NCBI GenBank assembly: GCA_910575405.1
Contig: CAJTER010000003.1
Span: 62,001-126,000 of the forward strand
DNA length: 64,000 nucleotides
DNA from: Clostridia bacterium
GTDB lineage: Bacteria; Bacillota; Clostridia; Peptostreptococcales; Anaerovoracaceae
Direction of reading: 5' to 3'
Positions within the stretch are counted from its first letter, which is position 1. The number at the start of each line of letters is the position of its first letter. The notes beneath the pieces were generated by a model. That model made no database searches, was not told where the DNA came from, and saw only the letters and a list, made by a program, of their open reading frames with translations. The position numbers were made by a program, and so were the translations under genes. This document shows, in pieces, positions 41,802 to 48,309 of the stretch.

Positions 41802-42041
41802 ATGATGCAAAAAATCAGACCAGATATGGATATTGGAAAAAATATCCAGACAATCCGTTATGCGAATAAACTTACCCAAGATCAGGTTATAGCAAAATTA
41901 AACCTGATGGGAATTTCTATGTCCAAAAGCACCTATGCCAAGCTGGAAACCAACCGCATGAATATCAAGGTATCAGAGCTTGTTGCCCTCGCTAAAATCT
42001 TCCACACCGATATCAATGCATTCTTTTCCGGACTTCTCTAA
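41802..42041 (+). CDS. XRE-family transcriptional regulator
   Basis: A 79-residue helix-turn-helix protein: DIGKNIQTIRYANKLTQDQVIAKLNLMGISMSKSTYAKLETNRMNIKVSELVALAKIF. It is a bare HTH domain, typical of element regulators. GAGG stands just before the ATG at 41802. Probably represses the divergent operon through the repeats at 41718-41782. Confidence 0.85.
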   Translation: MMQKIRPDMDIGKNIQTIRYANKLTQDQVIAKLNLMGISMSKSTYAKLETNRMNIKVSELVALAKIFHTDINAFFSGLL

Positions 42042-42143
42042 ACCGGAAAAACAGCCACTTCTTAAATTTCTCTTGTATGATCACTTTTTCTTATTCTCTC
42101 CGCTTTTCCCCAACTGATTCTCTCATTTTGTTTTGGTATATTT

Positions 42144-42218
42144 TTGTCTCATTTTTACAACCGATTGTATTCCTAATCCCATGTAAAATCAATAGAAAAA
42201 GTGCAAAAAGTGAGACAA
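42144..42218. promoter_or_regulatory. Inverted repeat upstream of the second XRE gene
   Basis: TTGTCTCATTTTT (42144-42156) and AAAAAGTGAGACAA (42205-42218) are near-perfect complements 48 bases apart, placed before the XRE gene at 42254. Candidate operator pair for autoregulation. Confidence 0.45.
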
Positions 42219-42253
42219 CCCTGCCAACACTATTTGCAGGAGGGATTAGAAAT

Positions 42254-42508
42254 ATGCCGAAACCGAAAACATCCACCGGGGAGAAAAACCTGATCAGCCA
42301 AAGGCTCATTGAGCTCCGCCGTCAGCATAATATGTCACAGAGGCTCTTAGCCTACCAGCTTCAGCTGAATGGGTATGATATGGATAAAAATGTGATCACC
42401 AGAATTGAGACGAATAAGCGTTACGTCACAGATGTGGAATTAAAAGCGCTTACTGAGATTTTTAATGTTTCCTATGAATATCTTATCGAGGGAAAAGAGA
42501 AGTCATAG
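42254..42508 (+). CDS. XRE-family transcriptional regulator
   Basis: An 84-residue HTH protein: LISQRLIELRRQHNMSQRLLAYQLQLNGYDMDKNVITRIETNKRYVTDVELKALTEIFNVSYEYLIEG. GGAGGG is 9 bases before the ATG at 42254. It follows the first XRE gene in the same direction, 213 bases on, with its own operator-like leader. Paired XRE proteins suggest a genetic switch controlling the element. Confidence 0.85.
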   Translation: MPKPKTSTGEKNLISQRLIELRRQHNMSQRLLAYQLQLNGYDMDKNVITRIETNKRYVTDVELKALTEIFNVSYEYLIEGKEKS

Positions 42509-42552
42509 TACTCCTATCTTGGAGTCATCTGTGACTTCTCGCTTTCATTCTC
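42497..42552 (+). terminator. Terminator of the XRE genes
   Basis: Stem GAGAAGTCA (42497-42505) / TGACTTCTC (42532-42540) with an inner ACTCC/GGAGT stem, then GCTTTCATTCTCTT. It overlaps the end of the second XRE gene. Confidence 0.65.
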
Positions 42553-42583
42553 TTCCTTAAGATTTACAAATTACGATAAACAC

Positions 42584-43435
42584 CTAAGTTCTAAAGTATT
42601 TAAGTACATCGTTCCTCCATTTTTCAGCAGGTACATATTCTATAATATTCTCAGGTTTAATTACTGTCTCAGGTTTCATATAAGCAAAAACCTCTGATTC
42701 CAAGTTGCTAAATGCACTTTCACATGCTTGTAATAATAACCATTTTCTTACACCAGACCAGTTATTCTGCTTATCTTTTTCATATTCAATTTTATCTCCA
42801 TAAAAAGTAAAATAAGCAAAATCGTTTAACTTACATTTAAATTTAACAACATATGATTTGCATATATTCTTCCATTTGCTATCTATCCCTTTTGTTTTTT
42901 CATTCAAGATTGATAAGGTATAAAGAAATTCTGGTGCTTCATGTATAGTTGAATAATCATAAATATCCTTACAAAACAAAAATGCATTGATTTGAAAATC
43001 ATAATATATTTTATGGGCAATCTTACATAGTTGATTGCTCCTTCTTGAAATTCCATCCAAGTTCTTGTAATGCCCATAATCCACATCATAAGCTACATTA
43101 TCAATATATAACAACTTACTTTCTATATCACAATTTACTCTATTCTCTTGAAGTAATCTTTTTAAATCAGTCTCATTACTCAATACCCATTGCAAATTAT
43201 GCAATCCATATTTTTTTATATTAGAACATTCATCACTATTGCTAGTGACTTGAAAAGCGACAATTTCCAAATTTTCTATGTCAATTTCATCTATTACAGA
43301 ACGATATCTCTCATAAAATATATCAAAATTATCATTGCATTCTATAATGTAGTTTTCGATAAATCTATTCTTTTTTATTTGTAGGGTTTCGCATAACCAG
43401 TCATATGCAACATTTGGATTTGTAATATCATACAT
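42584..43435 (-). CDS. Orphan AT-rich cargo protein of unknown function
   Basis: A 283-residue protein with no family I can name. The N-terminal part has YDITNPNVAYDWLCETLQIKK and VAFQVTSNSDECSNIKKYGLHNLQWVLSNETDLKRLL, then LLYIDNVAYDVDYG. The C-terminal half has FAYFTFYGDKIEYEKDKQN and ends PAEKWRNDVLKYF. No signal peptide or TM. Base composition is clearly more AT-rich than the conjugation genes, so it was probably acquired separately. It lies alone between the XRE switch and the right end, a usual place for cargo such as defence genes. Confidence 0.55.
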   Translation of the reverse strand: MYDITNPNVAYDWLCETLQIKKNRFIENYIIECNDNFDIFYERYRSVIDEIDIENLEIVAFQVTSNSDECSNIKKYGLHNLQWVLSNETDLKRLLQENRVNCDIESKLLYIDNVAYDVDYGHYKNLDGISRRSNQLCKIAHKIYYDFQINAFLFCKDIYDYSTIHEAPEFLYTLSILNEKTKGIDSKWKNICKSYVVKFKCKLNDFAYFTFYGDKIEYEKDKQNNWSGVRKWLLLQACESAFSNLESEVFAYMKPETVIKPENIIEYVPAEKWRNDVLKYFRT

Positions 43436-43747
43436 ATTATATTCCTCTTCTTTTGTATTTGGGTAAAATCTAAAACTCTCTATTTGTTTTATAAATTATA
43501 CTACAATAGCCACCTTCCTTCAAATTATCGTTCTTCGAATCAACAACATATTCAATCTTCGTTTCATTCTCTCCATAAAGCCAATCTATTATTAACAATA
43601 AAAAATCTGCTACAAGGCTCTCTTTCCTCATACCAGATATCAATACTTTCTTCCTACTCCATACACATTTTTTCTCATTACTTGTGTATCATGTACCTAT
43701 ATTGTCATGTAATCTTACTGTATATACGCTATGTACAGCAAGCACAT
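43436..43747. other. Right-end non-coding region of the element
   Basis: About 310 bases with no supported gene. It should contain the promoter of the orphan gene (near 43440-43500) and, toward 43720-43745, TACTGTATATACGCTATGTACAGC, which resembles GTGTACTGTGTACAC near the left end and may be recombinase arm sites. Confidence 0.4.
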
Positions 43748-43760
43748 GGGGTTCAGTTTA
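43748..43760 (-). repeat. Right terminal inverted repeat of the element
   Basis: Plus strand GGGGTTCAGTTTA, the complement of TAAACTGAACCCC. One mismatch to the left end at 10388-10400. Confidence 0.75.
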
Positions 43761-43766
43761 CGTCCG
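43761..43766. repeat. Right copy of the 6-bp flanking repeat
   Basis: CGTCCG, identical to 10382-10387. Together they mark the insertion target inside the ATPase gene. Confidence 0.85.
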
Positions 43767-44259
43767 CAAGAATCAACTTTGGTTTTGTAATCAATGCCCT
43801 GCCAATAGCGACACGCTGCTGCTGACCGCCAGAAAGCTGACTTGGCAAATGGTTTCTTCGGTCTGTTAAGCCAAGCAATTCTAATATTTCTTCTACATCA
43901 GAGGATTTCGGTTTGCGATAATCCAAAAGAAGTGGAAATACTATATTTTGTTCAACCGTCAATTCAGATACAAGCTGAAAAGACTGAAAAATAAATCCGA
44001 TATTTCTCCTTCTGAAAATCGTGCGTTCCTCTTCTTTCATTGTAAAAAGATTATTTCTGTCTATCGTAATCAAGCCAGAAGTAGGAACATCCAATGCACC
44101 AAGGCAATTTAACAGCGTGCTTTTTCCAGAGCCAGATTCACCGACAACAGCAACAAATTCTCCTTTTTCCAGAGAAAAGGACACATCTTTTAAGGCATCA
44201 ACCTTTACCGCACCCGTTCCGTATGTTTTGCATAATTTTTGTACTTTCAATATTTCCAT
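43761..44259 (-). pseudogene. ABC transporter ATPase, N-terminal part (split by insertion)
   Basis: The first 166 codons of a MacB/BceA-type ATPase. Walker A is [12 protein letters not shown] (about 39-50), the Q-loop is NIGFIFQSFQLVSELT, and the signature is [16 protein letters not shown] (about 140-155). The frame stops after ILADVN at 43753 in element DNA, where the empty site would read [11 protein letters not shown]. The ATG at 44259 follows AAAGGAGGTACTTAAATAT. The rest of the gene is at 10185-10387. Lacking Walker B and the H-loop, the product should not hydrolyse ATP. Confidence 0.92.
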
Positions 44260-44325
44260 ATATTTAAGTACCTCCTTTCCCGATAAAGGATAACATCTCG
44301 ACATTACAAACAGATGAATTTGACC

Positions 44326-45555
44326 TTACGATTCTGTAAGGAAAGACAATGTAAAGGTTGTTCCTTGTAATCGCTCACTTTGGACAGAAAGAATACCGCC
44401 TTGTCCCTCAACAATCGCCTTTGCTAATGGCAGTCCAAGTCCAATCCCTTGACTGTCTGAAGTGTTTTTACTTCGGTAAAACCTCTTAAATATGTGGTGT
44501 ATATCCTCCCCGGCAATACCGTGTCCGTTATCTGTAATGAATATCCGAATCATAGCAGGAGTCCGTTCCCACGATATCGTGATTTTCCCTCCCGCATCTG
44601 TATGGTCAAGTGCATTTTTTACAATGTTGCCAACGGCTTCGCCCGTCCACTCAATATCACAATAAAGCATTTGTTCCAAGTTGCCATCTATCACAATTTC
44701 TTTTTTTTCATTGTCTGCCCGTGTTGTCAATTCGCTGATTGCGTGATTGAGAATGTTGGAGATGCTATAATTGGATTTTTCAAAATAGATGCTGCCTGCA
44801 TCTATTCTTGTGATTTTCAGCATTGATTGAATAAGCTGCTCAATCCTCTTTAATGCAGTTCCTATCTTAAAGGAAAATTCTTTGACCGTTTCGGGGTTAT
44901 CTGGCTCATTTTCAATAATTTCCTGATACATCACAAGTGCCGACAGGGGCGTTTTTAATTGATGGGATATATCAGAAATTGTATTTTTAAGAAACTCCTT
45001 TGTCTTTTGTTCCGTATCATTTTCTGCTTGAAGCATAGTAGCCAGTTGGTCAACAGAAGCTAAGAGCTGATAAATATTTCCCTCATTGGACTGCGGCAGG
45101 TGAACAGTATAGTTTCCATCTATATAGTCCTTAATGATATTTTCTGATTTCCTATACAATCTTTCCCTGCGATACAAAAACAGCATAGTACCCAAAAACA
45201 GAAGCAGCGTCCATAGAAATAACATCACAAACTGGGATGTCAGTGTTGAATTTTTAACAGCAGAAACATAAGGTAAATTTTCTATATCTGTGTTGTTTGA
45301 AAGACCAATTTCGGTTAAAAACTTATTTCCTGTAGTGTCTGCTTCCGTATTCATTAAGGCTGTTGCAATTACTTCCTTTGAAACTCCTTCTTCCAGTAAA
45401 GAAGTTGCAATCGCATTATCGTGTGTTAGAAACATTTCTTTTGTAGCCGCCGTTTGCGTGTATATCACTGTTAAGCCTATCAGAAAAAGCAGAGGAATAA
45501 GAACAACAATGAAAATGCAATACCAACGGTTATACTTATCATGTAATAAGCTCAT
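44326..45555 (-). CDS. Sensor histidine kinase
   Basis: A 409-residue membrane kinase. TM1 at about 14-36 and TM2 at about 120-140 enclose an extracellular sensor of about 85 residues. HAMP-like linker, then HisKA with the phosphoacceptor in TISDISHQLKTPLSALVMYQ (about 220), and HATPase with AVGNIVKNALDHTD (N-box), FITDNGHGIAGED and SDSQGIGLGLPLAKAI. The ATG overlaps the regulator's stop (ATGA). It belongs with the split ABC exporter, as in antibiotic-peptide sensing modules; with the ATPase broken the output is uncertain. Confidence 0.9.
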   Translation of the reverse strand: MSLLHDKYNRWYCIFIVVLIPLLFLIGLTVIYTQTAATKEMFLTHDNAIATSLLEEGVSKEVIATALMNTEADTTGNKFLTEIGLSNNTDIENLPYVSAVKNSTLTSQFVMLFLWTLLLFLGTMLFLYRRERLYRKSENIIKDYIDGNYTVHLPQSNEGNIYQLLASVDQLATMLQAENDTEQKTKEFLKNTISDISHQLKTPLSALVMYQEIIENEPDNPETVKEFSFKIGTALKRIEQLIQSMLKITRIDAGSIYFEKSNYSISNILNHAISELTTRADNEKKEIVIDGNLEQMLYCDIEWTGEAVGNIVKNALDHTDAGGKITISWERTPAMIRIFITDNGHGIAGEDIHHIFKRFYRSKNTSDSQGIGLGLPLAKAIVEGQGGILSVQSERLQGTTFTLSFLTES

Positions 45556-46253
45556 TCGTCCACCTCTTTCCACTGATAGCCAAATCCTCGGACTGTCAAT
45601 AAATGCTCGGGATGTGATGGGTCTGTTTCTACTTTTTCACGCAGCCGCCGCACATAGACGGAAAGGGTGTTGTTGTCTACATAATCTCCTGTGCTATCCC
45701 ATAGCTCGTCTAAAATAATATCTCTTGTTATGATACGGTTTGCATTCTTTACCAACAGGCATATTAAACGGTATTCTGCGGCTGTAAGCTCTAATGTCTT
45801 TCCCTTTAACAAGGCACGGCTGCCTAAAAGGTCTATCTTAATATCGCCACATTCCATAACTGTTCCTGTCCCTTGATTTGACAATCCTGCCCTCCGCAGC
45901 AACGCTCGGATGCGTGAACATAGCTCGCCCAGCTTAAACGGCTTTGTTATATAGTCATCACCGCCGCAATCCAGACCGCGGATAATGCTGACTTCTTCAT
46001 CGGAAGCTGTCAGAAAAATAATCGGTATCTGGCTTCCGTTCTTTCGTACCTTTTCACATATCTCAAAACCCGTCCCGTCTGGCAATGTGACATCAAGAAT
46101 GAGCATATCGTATTTTTCTATCTCTGGTAAATAAGTCAGGGTTTCCTGCACAGAACGGACAAAATCGACATCAAAGCCATTTTTCTTTAGCGAATATTGC
46201 AGTCCGTCTATCAAACTTACATCATCTTCTAATAATAAAATTCTATTCTTCAT
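45552..46253 (-). CDS. OmpR/PhoB-family response regulator
   Basis: A 233-residue regulator: receiver with DDVSLID acidic pocket and phosphoacceptor in DMLILDVTLPDGTG (about Asp 52), Lys in GGDDYITKPFKLGEL, and a C-terminal winged helix (LTAAEYRLICLLVKNANRIITRDIILDELW, then NTLSVYVRRLREKVE). It is phosphorylated by the kinase that follows. Overlaps both neighbours, forming one operon with the exporter genes. Confidence 0.92.
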   Translation of the reverse strand: MKNRILLLEDDVSLIDGLQYSLKKNGFDVDFVRSVQETLTYLPEIEKYDMLILDVTLPDGTGFEICEKVRKNGSQIPIIFLTASDEEVSIIRGLDCGGDDYITKPFKLGELCSRIRALLRRAGLSNQGTGTVMECGDIKIDLLGSRALLKGKTLELTAAEYRLICLLVKNANRIITRDIILDELWDSTGDYVDNNTLSVYVRRLREKVETDPSHPEHLLTVRGFGYQWKEVDE

Positions 46254-46428
46254 AATTCGTTACCTTTCTCCGTTTATCAACGGGCTTTTTTGCCACTTTA
46301 GGAATAAGCCATACACGGTTGATATTCATCGCGCCATCAATACGGTTTTCTTTACATAACCGTTGTACCCACCGAAGTGATACATTCCATTTTTCTGCGG
46401 TTTCCTGTGCAGTCATATATTCAAACAT
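46243..46428 (-). CDS. Small MerR/excisionase-like HTH protein
   Basis: A 61-residue DNA-binding protein: EYMTAQETAEKWNVSLRWVQRLCKENRIDGAMNINRVWLIPKVAKKPVDKR. This is the winged-helix fold of excisionases and MerR N-termini. GCAGGAGGTAAAAA precedes the ATG. It overlaps the response regulator by 11 bases and opens the operon. As an orphan HTH it may be an autoregulator or a relic of an excisionase from an older island. The operon promoter should lie at 46440-46490. Confidence 0.75.
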   Translation of the reverse strand: MFEYMTAQETAEKWNVSLRWVQRLCKENRIDGAMNINRVWLIPKVAKKPVDKRRKVTNYEE

Positions 46429-46551
46429 TTTTTACCTCCTGCTGTGTACTGTATATACACTATAGCCGTTTAAACGAATTATATCAATCACTCAAATATG
46501 AACTTTCCGAAAAGAAAAGCGACAGAGCTTTTAGTCTCTGCCGCTGACTAC

Positions 46552-46920
46552 CTATGCGAAAATGATTTCTTCGTTCACAATCTCCCTCGCACAAGCCCTT
46601 ATGTTGCCTAGTCGTCCTGTCCATTCTAAGGTATTTTCTTCCTTTAGCTGTTCCGTTATGCCCTGTTCCTGTTTCATTCCCTCTATGAGCCTGTGGGAGC
46701 GTTCCTGCGCCTGCCTGTCAATGTCAGCCAGGTAAGCGTTCAACCTGCCGCTTGTGAGAAAATTAGTGTATGTAATCCTGCGGTATTGCTTCAGATAGTC
46801 CAGATGCCGTTGTCCCCAAATTCCTATCGGCTTTTCTTCTTCGTCTGGCAATCTTAAATGGGGTATCTGCAAGCAGTATATCAGCAGGCTGTATGTATAT
46901 ACTGTCTTTAAGTTAAGCAA
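46552..46920 (-). pseudogene. TnpV-like transposon protein, 5' end damaged
   Basis: The last 90 residues read LPDEEEKPIGIWGQRHLDYLKQYRRITYTNFLTSGRLNAYL and end LEWTGRLGNIRACAREIVNEEIIFA, the TnpV protein found on clostridial transposons (from memory of the family). The normal start is missing: upstream residues (YTYSLLIYCLQIPHL) look like a scrambled TnpV N-terminus. It is fused in frame to lipoprotein debris. Not a functional gene in this form. Confidence 0.65.
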
Positions 46921-47355
46921 TCCCCGTGCTTGCCGTATCATTGCCTGCTGCCGCCATTCCCTTTGAACCGAATACCTCCGCTCTCTGATCATAGCCCTAA
47001 ATGGCTTTTCTTGAATTGTCGATAACCGCAATTGCCCCATTTTCCAGCTGATTCGCCATAACCTGCGCAAGCTCTTTTCCCACTTTTTATTGTCCATTCC
47101 AATGTAGGGAATGCCCTTTTTCAGGATTTTGGTATCATAGGAATTTACAGATACACCAAAGTCATCCGCCGCCTTTTCCATACCTGAGCACACGGACATC
47201 CAGTATTCGCTGTCCTTTGATTTGGTTACAGCGCCGATGGTATAAGGCTGTTTCTGATTCCCTGTTTCAATATGCTGCCTGCAGCCGGCGGACATGCAGG
47301 CAAGTAAAACTACTGCCGCCATCAAGGCGATCCGTTTTCCCTTCTGAGGGATCAT
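46921..47355 (-). pseudogene. Sugar ABC transporter substrate-binding lipoprotein, decayed
   Basis: Opens with a lipoprotein signal (KRIALMAAVVLLACMSAGC) and YTIGAVTKSKDSEYWMSVCSGMEKAADDFGVSVNSYDTK, the start of a ribose/galactose-type periplasmic-binding protein. It then jumps to KKGIPYIGMDNKK, so about a hundred middle residues are deleted. After that a frameshift: the alternative frame reads VGKELAQVMANQLENGAIAVIDNSRKAI. It merges into TnpV debris. A non-functional remnant. Confidence 0.75.
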
Positions 47356-47496
47356 CTGAACTTACAGCTCCTTTTGATTTGTACGGCGCCTGACAACGAC
47401 AACAGACGCTCTTTCAGCTCCTCACCTTCTCTGAGGCTATATTATCATATTTGAAAAAAGCACGCAATAAAGTGCGTACTCTTCTCTTGAATTTTT

Positions 47497-48270
47497 TTAC
47501 AATTCTCCCCTGGATTCCCGTTCCGGCAGCTTAGCCGGATATTGTTTATCACGCTTATAAAGACTCAGTGTGATGACTGCGATTGCCGCAACAATCAGGG
47601 GACCGAATTTGTAAATGGTCATAATCATGTTCAGCGCTGAATTCGGCTGCGCGACTGTCCCCGCAGAAGATCTGATATATCCTGCTGCCAAAAGGAGCCC
47701 TGTCATGGACGCGGAGGCCACTCCAGAGCCGACCTTTGTTCCGGCAAAGATCAAACTTTCTTGGCGGATATGGGTTTTCCACTGTCCGAATTCCACTACA
47801 TCGCCAATCATTCCAAATACTGCCGCATTCAGAGGCACCAGCCCTACTGCCCGCACGACACAGCTCATTACAACCCAGGGAAAGCTGGGTGGGTTTAAGA
47901 AAAACAGCAGCTGACCGGCAAATGCCAAAAGGGCGCCTGCAAGAGCAGTATTTCGTTTGCCGAACCTTCGAATCAGCGGCGCGCACAGGAATACACATGC
48001 AACCAGAACCAGCGTTTCCAGCAGATACAGTGTACTGTACATCCAGGTATCATTATCAAAAATATATTTGCAATAGTACGGCAGAATGGTCCCGGATATT
48101 CCAAAGGATACGCTCTGCAGATCCACAAAACGAGAGCTGCTCAGAAATGCTGATTTGTGACCAGCGCTTTGAGTCCCCAGCCTGTGGATACCTGTTTGCT
48201 TTTCGTCTTAGCGGCAATTACTACCGTTTCCTTACATTATTTGCCTCTCTTTCCGTCCGTTACAGGACCT
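47497..48270 (-). pseudogene. GPH-family sugar:cation symporter, truncated
   Basis: The C-terminal half of a MelB/GPH transporter, with FGKRNTALAGALLAFAGQLLFF and GMIGDVVEFGQWKTHIRQESLIFAGTKVGSGVASA, the conserved loop and helix of that family. Codons 47497-48126 give 209 residues against about 450 for a full protein. Immediately upstream GLKALVTNQHF is in another frame before a stop, so there is also a frameshift near 48140. Together with the neighbouring binding-protein remnant, it suggests a lost sugar-uptake locus. Confidence 0.75.
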
Positions 48271-48309
48271 TGTAATTTTGAGCTAAACCTTTTTCGCAGA
48301 GAATGGCTC

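Larger units (their letters stand above)
10388..43760. mobile_element. 33.4 kb decayed integrative conjugative element
   Basis: Bounded by 6-bp direct repeats and by near-perfect 13-bp terminal inverted repeats (TAAACTGTACCCC at 10388-10400; its complement with one mismatch at 43748-43760). The insertion cuts an ABC ATPase gene that would be restored by excision. Contents fit a Firmicutes conjugative element: ParMR, regulators, methyltransferases, adhesin, MobC, relaxase, PcfB, VirD4 and VirB2/VirB6-like genes. VirB4, a cell-wall hydrolase, a topoisomerase and the element's own integrase are absent. A Tn554-like transposon with CBASS occupies the position where they would be expected. Six-base overlap and inverted ends recall elements moved by tyrosine recombinases such as Tn916 relatives, but the enzyme is gone. 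Confidence 0.85.
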
